Assembly: GCF_014655955.1 (NCBI RefSeq)
Contig: NZ_BNBO01000021.1
Coordinates: forward strand, 1-64,000
Direction of reading: 5' to 3'
DNA from: Kitasatospora indigofera
GTDB lineage: Bacteria; Actinomycetota; Actinomycetes; Streptomycetales; Streptomycetaceae
DNA: 64,000 bases
The notes below the pieces were generated by a model. The model did not search any database. It saw nothing but the letters and a program-made list of their open reading frames with translations, and had not been told where the DNA came from. Positions 30,844 to 39,514 of this stretch are shown piece by piece. Both the position numbers and the translations under genes were made by a program. Within the stretch, counting starts at the first letter, position 1, and each line of letters begins with the position of its first letter.

Positions 30844-33419
30844 GCCCGGCCGGCACCACCCTGCGGATCAGCCTGCGCTCGCTGCGCGCCCACCGCCGGC
30901 GCCTCGCCGGGACCTTCCTGTCGATCCTGCTCGGCGTCAGCTTCCTGGCCGGGACGATGGTGCTCGGCGACACCCTGCGGGCCAACTTCGACACCCTGTT
31001 CGCCGACGCCAACGCCGGCACCGACGCCGTGGTGCGCAGCGCCGACGTGCTGGACTCCCCGGGCACCCCCGGCGGGGTCCGGGCCCCGGTCGAGGCCGCC
31101 CTCGCGGCCCGGCTGCGCACCGTCCCGGGGGTGGCCGCCGCCGAGGCGTCCGTCCAGGGCGCGGGGCAGCTGGTCGGCAGCGACGGCAAGCCGGTCGGCG
31201 GCCAGGGACCGCCCACGCTGGCCGGCAACTGGCTGGCCGACCCGGAGCTCAACCCGTACCGGCTGGCCGAGGGCCGGGCACCGGCCGCGCCCGGCGAGGC
31301 GGTGGTCAACCGGGGGGCCGCGCGGAGCGGCGGCCTGCACCTCGGTGACACCACGGTGCTGCGCACCCCCGACCCGCTGCGGATCACCATCGTCGGCATC
31401 GCCACCTTCGGCGACAGCGCCGACGGGATGGGCCCCAGCACCTTCACCGCGCTGACCACGGAGGAGGCCGCGGCCCGGCTCACCCCGAAGGGCGCCGGGC
31501 AGGCCTCGGCCGTGCAGGTCCGCGCCACGCCGGGCACCTCGCAGGCCGAGCTGGTCCGGGCGATCACCCCGTACCTGCCCGCGGGCGTGCAGGCGGTGAC
31601 CGGCGCGGCCGCCACCGCGGAGAGCACCGCGCAGGTCTCCGGCCGGTTCTTGACCATGTTCACCACCCTGCTGCTGGTCTTCGCCGGGATCGCCCTGCTG
31701 GTCGCCACCTTCACCATCCACAACACCTTCGCCATCGTGGTCGCCCAGCGGACCAGGGAGAACGCCCTGCTCAGGGCGCTCGGCGCGGCCCGCGGGCAGG
31801 TGCTGGGCGCGACCCTCGCGGAGGCGCTCGCGGTGGGCCTGCTGGCCTCGCTGGCCGGCCTGCTCGGCGGCATCGGGGTGGCGACGGGCCTGAAGGCGCT
31901 GTTCGCCGCCCTCGGGTTCTCGCTGCCGACCGGCGGCACGGTGATCAGCGCCGCCGCCGTCCTGCTGCCGCTGCTGGTGGGGACGGTGGTGGCGGCCGGC
32001 TCCGCCCTGCTGCCCGCCGTCCGGGCCGGGCGGACGGCGCCGCTCGCCGCCCTGCGGGAGACCGCGGTGGACCGGGCGGCCGACGGCCGGGCCGGCCGGG
32101 CCAGGGCGGCGCTCGGCGGGCTGCTGCTGGCGGCCGGCGTCCCGCTGGCCGTGACCGGTGCCACCGGTGGCCCGTCCGTCGTGCTGACCACCGCCGGGGC
32201 GCTGGCGGTGCTGGCCGGGCTGGTGGTGCTGGGCCCGGTAGCGGCCGCCTTGGCCGTCCGGACGCTGGGTGCCCCGCTGACCCGGCTGCGCGGGGTCCCG
32301 GGCACGCTGGCCAGGCGCAACGCCGCCCGCAACCCCCGGCGGACCGCCGCGACGGCGACCGCGCTGATGATCGGCGTCGCGGTGGTGACCCTCTTCACCG
32401 TCTTCGGGGCCTCGATCAGGGCCACCCTCGACCGGACGGTCGACGACTCCTTCGCGGGGGACCTCGCCGTCACCGCGCCCTCCTTCGGCGCCGGCGGCAG
32501 CGGCCTCAGCCCCCGGCTGGCGGACGCGCTGGCCGGCCTGCCCGAGGTGCGGCAGAGCGTCGGCCTCGGCCGGGGCGTCGCCCGGGTCGACGGCCACGGC
32601 CGCACGCTGGACGTCACCGACCCGGCGCGGCTGGCCGGCATCGTCGACCTCGGCCGGGTCGAGGGCTCGCTGGGCGCGCTCGGCACCGACGGCCTCGCCG
32701 TCTCCCGGGCCGAGGCGGACCGGCGCGGCTGGCGGCTCGGCGGGAGCGTCACGGTCGGCTTCACCGACGGGACGAGCGGCCCGTTCACCGTCCGGGCCGT
32801 GTACGACGCCGCCGGCCTCGCCGGCGACTACCTGGTCACCCGCGAGGCGTGGGCGCCGCACCGGGGCCAGGACAGCGACACCATGGTCGCCGTCGCGCTG
32901 CGCCCGGGCGTCCCGCTCGCGCAGGGCCGGGCCGCCGTGGAACGGGCCGCCGCGCCGTTCGGCAACCCGCAGGTGCAGGACCGCGACCAGTACGCGGCGA
33001 GCGCCGCGTCCGGCGTCGACATGATGCTCTCTGTCGTCTACGCCCTGCTCGCGCTGGCGGTGCTGATCGCGCTGCTGGGCATCGCCAACACGCTGACCCT
33101 GGCGATCCACGAGCGGACCAGGGAGCTGGGCCTGCTGCGCGCGGTCGGCCAGACCCGTGGCCAGCTGCGCGGCATGGTCCGCTGGGAGTCGGTGCTGGTC
33201 GCCGCCTTCGGCACGGTCGGCGGGCTCGGGCTCGGCGCCTTCCTGGGCTGGGCGCTGGTGAAGGCCTCGGACGCTGCCGGGACGGGCTCCTTCGCGATCC
33301 CGCCGCTCCAGCTGGCCGTGGTGCTGGTCGCCGGGCTGCTGGCGGGCGCGGTGGCCGGCCTGCGCCCGGCCGGGCGGGCGGCCAGGCTCGACGTGCTGCG
33401 GGCCGTCGCCTCGGACTGA
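30840..33419 (+). CDS. Large FtsX-type ABC permease
   Basis: An 859-residue permease with two FtsX modules. The N-terminal helix (about 20-42) is followed by a large extracytoplasmic domain, helices near 275-390 with an FtsX signature (FTIHNTFAIVVAQRTRENAL), then helices about 410-470, a second outer domain and a final FtsX module (ANTLTLAIHERTRELGLLRA). This 8 to 10 helix architecture is typical of Gram-positive peptide or lipid exporters and detoxification modules. With the upstream NarL-type two-component system and shared promoter site it probably forms an envelope-stress or antimicrobial-peptide response. Confidence 0.93.
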   Translation: MSPAGTTLRISLRSLRAHRRRLAGTFLSILLGVSFLAGTMVLGDTLRANFDTLFADANAGTDAVVRSADVLDSPGTPGGVRAPVEAALAARLRTVPGVAAAEASVQGAGQLVGSDGKPVGGQGPPTLAGNWLADPELNPYRLAEGRAPAAPGEAVVNRGAARSGGLHLGDTTVLRTPDPLRITIVGIATFGDSADGMGPSTFTALTTEEAAARLTPKGAGQASAVQVRATPGTSQAELVRAITPYLPAGVQAVTGAAATAESTAQVSGRFLTMFTTLLLVFAGIALLVATFTIHNTFAIVVAQRTRENALLRALGAARGQVLGATLAEALAVGLLASLAGLLGGIGVATGLKALFAALGFSLPTGGTVISAAAVLLPLLVGTVVAAGSALLPAVRAGRTAPLAALRETAVDRAADGRAGRARAALGGLLLAAGVPLAVTGATGGPSVVLTTAGALAVLAGLVVLGPVAAALAVRTLGAPLTRLRGVPGTLARRNAARNPRRTAATATALMIGVAVVTLFTVFGASIRATLDRTVDDSFAGDLAVTAPSFGAGGSGLSPRLADALAGLPEVRQSVGLGRGVARVDGHGRTLDVTDPARLAGIVDLGRVEGSLGALGTDGLAVSRAEADRRGWRLGGSVTVGFTDGTSGPFTVRAVYDAAGLAGDYLVTREAWAPHRGQDSDTMVAVALRPGVPLAQGRAAVERAAAPFGNPQVQDRDQYAASAASGVDMMLSVVYALLALAVLIALLGIANTLTLAIHERTRELGLLRAVGQTRGQLRGMVRWESVLVAAFGTVGGLGLGAFLGWALVKASDAAGTGSFAIPPLQLAVVLVAGLLAGAVAGLRPAGRAARLDVLRAVASD

Positions 33420-33460
33420 CCGCGCGGGGCCGCCCCGCCCGGCACCGTCCACACCGTCCC

Positions 33461-33502
33461 CGTCGGGGGCCGTCAGGTCCGCGGACCTGACGGCCCCCGA
33501 CG
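33461..33502. terminator. 20-bp perfect bidirectional hairpin
   Basis: Arms 33461-33480 and 33483-33502 are exactly complementary. It lies between the convergent permease and DUF4241 genes and should stop both transcripts. Confidence 0.85.
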
Positions 33503-33505
33503 CGG

Positions 33506-35269
33506 TCAGCCCTGCGGGAAGTGGTGCACGTACGCCACCGGGCGGCCCCCGGCGTCCCGGCCGACCCGTCCCGTCCCGGGGTCGGCCGAGGTGCCGGTCC
33601 GCTCCAGCAGGACGCCGACGGCCACGCCGCCGGCGTCCGGGTGCGGCGCCGCGTGCCAGCCGTGGGCGAAGGCGCCGGGGTCGCGCCCGGAGGGGTTCTC
33701 CGCCGGCCGGGCGGAGCCCGTCGTCCCGTCCGGGCCGGCGCCCTCCCGTGCCGTCCGGCGGGCCGCGAGCACCGGCCGGGCGTGCTCCACCAGCCGCCCG
33801 ACCGCCTGCGCCGTCCCCGCCGACGGGGTGCCGGGGCGGCCGCCGAAGCAGAGCAGCCCGCTGTCGTTCGGGCCGCTCCAGGTCTCCTTGTCCCAGCTGA
33901 CCGGCGGGTCGGTCGACAGGGCCACCGCCAGCATCCGGACCCGCGCGTGCTGCCCGGCCTGCGGGGCGTCGGCCAGCGGTTCGACGGCGACGGCGACGGG
34001 GTAGCGGCCCGGCGGCAGGGTGGTGTCCGCCGTCCACCCGTCCGGCCCCGGGTCGGTGACGGCCAGGACGCCGGTGGGCAGCACGAGGTCGCCGACCTCC
34101 TGGATCTGCTGGGGGGTGCCGGGGCGCGGGCCGAGGTTCGGCGCGTAGGAGGCGAACAGCGCGGGGAAGTCCACCTGTTCGGCCCGCACCCGGGCGAAGG
34201 AGGCTCCCACGCCCGGCAGTTGCGGCTGATGGCCGGGTGGCCGGCCGTTGCCGGGGCCGCCCGCGCCGGGCAGGACGGGCGCCCGGCGCCCCCGGTAGGC
34301 GCCGAGCGGCGCCCCGTCGCGGTGGGTGTGGCCGACGAAGGTGTCCCATCCGGCGTCGAACAGGACGGAGGTCGCGCGGCCCTCGGTGTCGGTCCAGGCC
34401 AGCTCGACCGGCAGCGGCGCGACGCCCGCGTCCAGCCGGAGGTCGAGGCCCGGCCGGCCGTCCGCCAGGCGGTGGAAGACGGCGTGGCAGCCGGGGGTCG
34501 GTCCGGTGGGCAGGCCGGTGGGGGAGGCGGCGTCGCCCTCGTAGCTGAACCGCCGGCCGTCGGCCGCCACCCAGTGGCCCTGGAAGCGGTGCATCCGGGC
34601 GCCGAAGCCGATCGCCGCGCGGCCGCCCTCGGCGTCCAGCCAGGACAGGGTGCGCAACTGCGGAGCGGTGCCGTCGTCCAGGGCGAGCCACAGGGCGCCG
34701 GGGCGCGGTTCGCCGGCGTCGTCCAGCGGGGTGCGCAGGGTGCTGAAGACCCGCAGCCGGGTCCCGACCGGGACGAACCTGTCCCGGTCCGGGTCGGCGA
34801 GCCGGGCCCGTTCGGCGCGGCCGGGGTGGGCGGCGGGGTCGATCAGGATCCGGCTGATCCGCAGGGCCCGGGCGGCGGCCGGGCCGGGGCCGACCGTGAG
34901 CAGGTTGTGGCCCGGCCGGAGCAGGCCGGCGGGAATCGTGGCGGTGATGGTCCGCCCGCCGAAGGGCGGCGGTCCGAGGTGTCGTCGGCCCGCGGGGGAG
35001 TCGCCCGAGGGGGCCGGGCCGGTCGGGTCCGTGCGGCCGGGCCGGGTCTCCACCGGCTCGCCGTTGACGGAGAGTACGGGGGCGCCGTCGGCGGCCAGGG
35101 TGACGGTCAGCTCGGCAGGCCGCCCGGGGAGTCCGAAGCCGAGCTCCAGCGTGCTGCCGGGCGGGATCGCGTGGTAGCCCTCGGCCGATGCCGGGCCGGG
35201 CCCGGATCGGATGCCGATGTTGTTGGAAATGAAGGGAGTTGAAGCAAAGTCGGCGAAGGTTGGCTCCAT
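33506..35269 (-). CDS. Multi-domain protein with C-terminal DUF4241
   Basis: A 587-residue protein, probably cytosolic, with no signal peptide. The C-terminal part (about residues 395-480) has VGDLVLPTGVLAVTDPG, TLPPGRYPVAVAVEP, VRMLAVALSTDPPVSWDKE and GLLCFGG, which follow the DUF4241 pattern. The first 170 residues look like a jelly-roll or lectin-like beta domain (ELTVTLAADGAPVLSVNGEP, TITATIPAGLLRPGHNLLTV). A middle region (175-330) has RLRVFSTLRTPLDDAGEPR and FGARMHRFQGHWVAADGRRF. DUF4241 has no settled function. The three-part arrangement is unusual for the family, whose members are commonly much shorter. Confidence 0.7.
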   Translation of the reverse strand: MEPTFADFASTPFISNNIGIRSGPGPASAEGYHAIPPGSTLELGFGLPGRPAELTVTLAADGAPVLSVNGEPVETRPGRTDPTGPAPSGDSPAGRRHLGPPPFGGRTITATIPAGLLRPGHNLLTVGPGPAAARALRISRILIDPAAHPGRAERARLADPDRDRFVPVGTRLRVFSTLRTPLDDAGEPRPGALWLALDDGTAPQLRTLSWLDAEGGRAAIGFGARMHRFQGHWVAADGRRFSYEGDAASPTGLPTGPTPGCHAVFHRLADGRPGLDLRLDAGVAPLPVELAWTDTEGRATSVLFDAGWDTFVGHTHRDGAPLGAYRGRRAPVLPGAGGPGNGRPPGHQPQLPGVGASFARVRAEQVDFPALFASYAPNLGPRPGTPQQIQEVGDLVLPTGVLAVTDPGPDGWTADTTLPPGRYPVAVAVEPLADAPQAGQHARVRMLAVALSTDPPVSWDKETWSGPNDSGLLCFGGRPGTPSAGTAQAVGRLVEHARPVLAARRTAREGAGPDGTTGSARPAENPSGRDPGAFAHGWHAAPHPDAGGVAVGVLLERTGTSADPGTGRVGRDAGGRPVAYVHHFPQG

Positions 35270-35466
35270 GCGGGGAGCGTAGTCGCCACCGGTACCGGGT
35301 GGGCAGGGGCCTGGGGCCGGCCCCGGTCCGGACGGCTGTCCGGTGGCCGTCGGAGCAGCCGTCGCAGGGCTGTCGCGGGGGCCGCTGGAGCGGGCGGGGC
35401 CGGGTCGATCGCCGTCCGTCGGTCCGTGCCCCGGTCGTCCGTGCCCCCGGTCTTCCTGGGCGCCGG

Positions 35467-35781
35467 TCAGCCGAGGTGCCAGAGCTGGCCGTGGCCGGCC
35501 AGCGTGGTGGCGGCCAGCACCGCGAGGTCGGCGACACCGAGGGTGAGGCCGAGCAGGGCGCGGCCGCGCCGGGTGGTGCCGCGGACCAGGGCGAGGACGG
35601 CCAGCACGATCGCGAGCGGGCCGAGCGCGATGTTGAAGAGCAGCAGGCCCGGCAGGCCGAGCAGGAAGGAGGCGACGGCGAGGTTGTCGGCGTCGGCGGC
35701 CCCCCGGTCGGTGCCGGCCCGGTCCGTGGTCGTGGTCCGACGGTCGGCGGTGCTGTGACGGGCGGTCAGGGTGCTGTTCAC
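35467..35781 (-). CDS. DUF4190 membrane protein
   Basis: A 104-residue protein with a Thr/Arg/Asp-rich N-terminus and two transmembrane helices (about 36-62 and 76-96). LAVASFLLGLPGLLLFNIAL fits the DUF4190 pattern of small actinobacterial membrane proteins. No function is known. It is upstream of the DUF4241 gene on the same strand but separated by about 200 bases, so an operon is possible but not clear. Confidence 0.75.
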   Translation of the reverse strand: MNSTLTARHSTADRRTTTTDRAGTDRGAADADNLAVASFLLGLPGLLLFNIALGPLAIVLAVLALVRGTTRRGRALLGLTLGVADLAVLAATTLAGHGQLWHLG

Positions 35782-35929
35782 GGGGTTCCTCCGATGGGCG
35801 TTCCGGCGGGGTCGCCGTGGCCGGGGTCCGGTGGTGGGCCAGGCGGTCGGCGGGCCGTATGGCTGGTGGGCCGGTGCTGGTGGGCCGGTGCTGGGTGGCC
35901 GGTGGGGCCGGATGCGCGGGGCGGGCAGG

Positions 35930-36085
35930 TCAGCGGGCCCGGCGCCGGGCGAGGCCCTCGCGGGCGCCGAAGGCCAGCAGCCACAGGGCGATGACGGCCG
36001 ACGCGGTGAGGAAGACGGGCATCGAGGTGTGCACGGCGGCGCCGGCGAGGAGTCCCATGGCGACCAGGAGGGCGAGCAGGAACAT
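35930..36085 (-). CDS. Small two-helix membrane protein
   Basis: A 51-residue protein starting at ATG 36085 with GAAAGG upstream. It reads MFLLALLVAMGLLAGAAVHT followed by a second hydrophobic stretch (FLTASAVIALWLLAF) and a basic end, LARRRAR. A longer in-frame start at 36169 would add a non-hydrophobic leader crossing the operator region and is less likely. It shares its divergent promoter region with the TetR gene and is probably its target. No family is recognised. Confidence 0.65.
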   Translation of the reverse strand: MFLLALLVAMGLLAGAAVHTSMPVFLTASAVIALWLLAFGAREGLARRRAR

Positions 36086-36143
36086 GGGGTGGGCCTTTCT
36101 CGGGTCGGTCGGCGGGCGGGAGAAGGTCGGCGAACACTTGGGA

Positions 36144-36204
36144 TGACAACTGTTCGCTGACATCATCACTCTACGCTGGCGAATCTCGGCAAACAGTTGT
36201 TTAC
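36144..36204. promoter_or_regulatory. Pair of inverted TetR-type operator sites
   Basis: TGACAACTGTTCGCTGA at 36144-36160 and GCAAACAGTTGTTTAC at 36189-36204 contain the same GMRAACAGTTGTYNNC sequence in opposite orientation. Each core (AACAGTTGT) is itself nearly symmetric. A weaker third copy, GGCGAACACTTGG, is at about 36129-36141. The sites lie between the divergent TetR and small membrane protein genes. Confidence 0.6.
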
Positions 36205-36212
36205 TGAATGAT

Positions 36213-36842
36213 GTGAGTCACACCGTGGGGGTCAGACAGGCCCAGAAGCAGCAGAGCCGCCGCGCGCTGATGGACGCGGGCCTGCGCCTGCTGGAGGACC
36301 AGAACCTCACCAGCCTCGGCGTCCGCGAGGTCACCCGGGCCGCCGGCATGTCACCGGCCGGCTTCTATCGGCACTTCCGGGACATGGCCGACCTCGGCGT
36401 GGCCCTGGTGGAGGAGTCGCTCGCCAGCCTGCACCTGCTGGTCCGCTCGGTGCTGGAGGGGCGCGGCGGCGCCGAGGAGCTGATCGACCGTACGGTCGAG
36501 ATCATCGAGCTGCACGTCCGGGAGCACCCCGCCCATGTCCGCTTCCTGGCGCGCGAGCGGCACGGCGGCGCGCGGCAGGTGCGGGAGGCGATCGCGGCCG
36601 AGCTGGACCGCTTCGCCGAGGAGGTCGGCGCCGCGCTCGCGCTGCAGTCGGTCTCCGCGGGCTGGGGCGAGGGGGAGCTGCGGATGCTGGCGGAGCTCTA
36701 CGTCGGCCATGTGGTGTCGACCGCGGCGGCCTTCCTGGAGGCGCCGGCCGGCGATCCCGAGGCGGCCCGGCGGGTCGCCGCCACCGCCCGGATGCAGTTG
36801 CGCCTGGTCAGCCTGGGGCGCCGGCACTGGAAGGACGCCTGA
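36213..36842 (+). CDS. TetR-family regulator (FabR/DesT-like)
   Basis: A 209-residue regulator. The helix-turn-helix is in LGVREVTRAAGMSPAGFYRH, residues 30-49, inside a standard TetR N-domain. The ligand domain is helical and resembles FabR-type regulators of unsaturated fatty acid genes, including the VREHPAHVRFLARERHGG segment. It starts 9 bases from an inverted operator copy, so it should repress itself and the divergent small membrane protein gene. The ligand is not known; acyl-CoA would fit the family. Confidence 0.88.
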   Translation: MSHTVGVRQAQKQQSRRALMDAGLRLLEDQNLTSLGVREVTRAAGMSPAGFYRHFRDMADLGVALVEESLASLHLLVRSVLEGRGGAEELIDRTVEIIELHVREHPAHVRFLARERHGGARQVREAIAAELDRFAEEVGAALALQSVSAGWGEGELRMLAELYVGHVVSTAAAFLEAPAGDPEAARRVAATARMQLRLVSLGRRHWKDA

Positions 36843-36950
36843 CGGTCCGTCGGCGGCCGGTGGCCCCGCTCTCCCGTGGTTGAGGGTGTCTTGACATCTC
36901 GTCATGCACGCGCCAATTTTGGTGCACCCCCACATACGAGAGGCCCTCCC

Positions 36951-37865
36951 ATGAAGAAGCCGCTCATAGGCGTGCTCACCGCGCTCCTGCTGGCCGGGGC
37001 CACCGCCCTCGCCGCCCCCGCCGCTGCCGCCGCCCCCTCCGGCGCACAGGCCCGGGCCGTATCCGCCGACCGGGCCGTCCCCGTCGGCCAGGACGCCTCC
37101 GCCGACCGGGCCGCTCAGGCGCAGCCCGCCGCCGCCGTCAGCTTCGCCGGGACGGTCGCGCTCAGCAACTGCTCCGGGTCCCTGGTCCGGATGCCGGGCT
37201 CCGCCGCCGGCGACCCGGCGCTGGTCCTCTCCAACGGGCACTGCCTGGAGAACGGCATGCCCGGCCCGGGCGAGGTCGTCGTCGGCCAGGCCTCCAGCCG
37301 CACCTTCTCGCTGCTCAGCTCCACCGGCGCCAAGCTCGGCACGCTGCGCGCCAGCAAGGTCGTCTACGGCACCATGACCGACACCGACGTGTCGCTCTAC
37401 CAGCTCAACACCACCTACGCCGCGATCCAGTCGCGGTACGGCATCGCGCCGCTGACCATCGCCGCGACCCACCCGGCCCAGGGTGCCTCGATCAAGGTCG
37501 TCTCCGGGTACTGGAAGAAGATCTACTCCTGCTCGGTCGACGGCTTCGCCTACCGCCTCAAGGAGGGGGAGTGGACCTTCAAGGACTCCGTCCGCTACAC
37601 CTCCAGCTGCAACACCATCGGCGGCACCTCCGGCTCGCCGGTGGTCAGCACCGCCACCGGTGAGGTGGTCGCCGTGAACAACACCGGCAACGAGGACGGC
37701 GAGTCGTGCACCGTCAACAACCCCTGCGAGGTCGACCAGAACGGTAAGGTGACGGTTCGTCAGGGCATCAACTACGCCCAGCAGACGTACGGGATCCCGG
37801 CCTGCTTCGCCGCCGGGAACCGCCTCGACCTGACCCGCGCCGGCTGCACCCTGCCGCGCCCCTGA
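36951..37865 (+). CDS. Secreted trypsin-like serine protease
   Basis: A 304-residue S1-type protease. The signal peptide is MKKPLIGVLTALLLAGATAL, with cleavage near APAAAAAP. A propeptide-like Ala/Val-rich segment follows. The catalytic triad is visible as His in LSNGHCLEN, Asp in MTDTDVSLY and Ser in GGTSGSPVV. Six cysteines (for example SNCSG, SNGHC, YSCSV, SSCNT) could form disulfides. It acts outside the cell on protein substrates. ATG 36951 is preceded by GAGAGGCCC. Confidence 0.9.
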   Translation: MKKPLIGVLTALLLAGATALAAPAAAAAPSGAQARAVSADRAVPVGQDASADRAAQAQPAAAVSFAGTVALSNCSGSLVRMPGSAAGDPALVLSNGHCLENGMPGPGEVVVGQASSRTFSLLSSTGAKLGTLRASKVVYGTMTDTDVSLYQLNTTYAAIQSRYGIAPLTIAATHPAQGASIKVVSGYWKKIYSCSVDGFAYRLKEGEWTFKDSVRYTSSCNTIGGTSGSPVVSTATGEVVAVNNTGNEDGESCTVNNPCEVDQNGKVTVRQGINYAQQTYGIPACFAAGNRLDLTRAGCTLPRP

Positions 37866-37881
37866 GACCGACCGACAGCCG

Positions 37882-37912
37882 GTGGGCCGCCCGCAGCCAG
37901 CGGGTGGCCCAC
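37882..37912 (+). terminator. 13-bp hairpin after the trypsin-like gene
   Basis: Arms GTGGGCCGCCCGC and GCGGGTGGCCCAC pair with one G-T wobble around a 5-base loop, 17 bases past the stop codon. Confidence 0.65.
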
Positions 37913-37999
37913 TCGGCCGTGAGCACCACCGGCCGGACGGCCCACCAGGCCCCGTCCGGCCGGCACCGCACCGCCACCCGCCGACACAACGGAGAGTCG

Positions 38000-39442
38000 A
38001 TGCGCACCACGCTCAAGAGGCTGCTGGTAGCGGCAGTACTGATCCCCCTGCTCGCCCTCGGGTCCGCCGCGCCGGCGCTGGCCCGCGGCGAGGGCGCCGG
38101 GCCCGCCGCGGCCGCCACGGACATCAAGGACCGCCTGGCGGCGATCCCCGGGGTGACCGTCACCGAGGAGAAGCCCACCACCACCGGGCACCGGTACTTC
38201 CTGCTGACGTACACCCAGCCGGTCGACCACCGCCGGCCCTGGCTGGGCACCTTCCAGCAGCGGTTCAGCGTGCTCCACCGGGGCGAGGACCGCCCGACCG
38301 TCTTCTACACCAACGGCTACACCCTGGGCACCACGCCCTCGCGCACCGAGCCCACCCGGCTGCTCGACGGCAACCAGGTCTCCGTCGAGTACCGCTACTT
38401 CACGCCCTCCCGGCCGCAGCCCGCCGACTGGTCCAAGGCCGGCATCCAGCAGGCCGCCGGCGACGCCCACCGGCTGATCACCGCCCTCAAGGGGATCTAC
38501 GACCACGAGTGGATCTCCACCGGCGCCAGCAAGGGCGGCATGTCCTCCGTCTACCACCGGCGGTTCTACCCGGACGACGTGGACGGCACGGTGGCCTACG
38601 TCGCCCCGAACGACGTCGACGACCGCGAGGACTCCGCCTACAGCGCCTTCTTCGACCAGGTCGGGACCTCCGCCTGCCGGGCCGCGCTGGACGCCGCCCA
38701 ACGCGAACTCCTCGTCCGCCGGGCCACCCTGGAGCCCCGCTACGCCGCCGACAACGCGGCGGTGGGCAACACCTTCGCCACCATCGGCAACGCCGACCGC
38801 GCCTACGAGGTCGGCGTCCTCGACGTGGTCTGGGCGTTCTGGCAGTACGGCATCGAGGCGGACTGCGCGGACGTGCCCGCCGCCGGCGCCACCGACGACC
38901 AGTTGTACGCCTGGCTCGACACGCACTCCGGGGTCACCTCCAACAGCGACCAGTCGCTCGCCGGGTACACCGCGTACTACTACCAGGCCGGCACCGAGCT
39001 GGGCTCCCCGAACTTCGACGTGTCGCACCTCAAGGGGCTGCTGCACTACGACACCAAGGAGCTCTACTCGCCGCGCAGCTACGTGCCGCGCTCGATCCCG
39101 ATGCGCTTCGACCCGTCCGCCATGCGGGACATCGACCGCTGGGTGCGGCACGACGCCGAGCGGATCATCTTCGTCTACGGCCAGAACGACCCGTGGGGCG
39201 CCGAGCGCTTCACCCTAGGCCGCGGCAGCGAGGACAGCTACGTCTACACCGCCCCCGGTGCCAATCACGGCGCCAAGATCGCGGCGCTGACGCCCGCCGA
39301 GTCGGCCGCCGCCACCGCCAAGCTGCTCGACTGGGCGGGCCTGGGGGCCGCCGAGGCCGGCCGCCCCGCCGCCCTCGCCCAGAGCGCACCCTTCACCGAC
39401 CTCGACCGGGCCGGGCTGCTGGAGGAGCACCACCGGCTCTAG
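38000..39442 (+). CDS. Secreted S37-family (PS-10) peptidase
   Basis: A 480-residue secreted peptidase of the S37 family, related to Streptomyces tripeptidyl and tetrapeptidyl aminopeptidases. The signal peptide (MRTTLKRLLVAAVLIPLLAL to ALARG, about residues 1-30) precedes TYTQPVDHRRPWLGTFQQRF, typical of the family. The nucleophile is Ser in STGASKGGMSSVY (about 174), with the acidic residue expected near FVYGQNDPWGAERF and His in GANHGAKI. It should remove short peptides from proteins outside the cell. ATG 38000 follows GGAGAG. The upstream protease gene and hairpin suggest separate transcription. Confidence 0.92.
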   Translation: MRTTLKRLLVAAVLIPLLALGSAAPALARGEGAGPAAAATDIKDRLAAIPGVTVTEEKPTTTGHRYFLLTYTQPVDHRRPWLGTFQQRFSVLHRGEDRPTVFYTNGYTLGTTPSRTEPTRLLDGNQVSVEYRYFTPSRPQPADWSKAGIQQAAGDAHRLITALKGIYDHEWISTGASKGGMSSVYHRRFYPDDVDGTVAYVAPNDVDDREDSAYSAFFDQVGTSACRAALDAAQRELLVRRATLEPRYAADNAAVGNTFATIGNADRAYEVGVLDVVWAFWQYGIEADCADVPAAGATDDQLYAWLDTHSGVTSNSDQSLAGYTAYYYQAGTELGSPNFDVSHLKGLLHYDTKELYSPRSYVPRSIPMRFDPSAMRDIDRWVRHDAERIIFVYGQNDPWGAERFTLGRGSEDSYVYTAPGANHGAKIAALTPAESAAATAKLLDWAGLGAAEAGRPAALAQSAPFTDLDRAGLLEEHHRL

Positions 39443-39514
39443 GACCCGCCCGGCCGCCCGGCCGCCCGGCCGCCCGTGCTCCGGCGCGGATGGCCGGGCC
39501 GTAGGGTCGACGGC

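Noticed and set aside
30729-35537. A 1602-codon minus-strand frame
   Set aside because: It is antisense to the FtsX permease and runs across the DUF4241 gene in a wrong frame; only GC-driven absence of stops makes it long.
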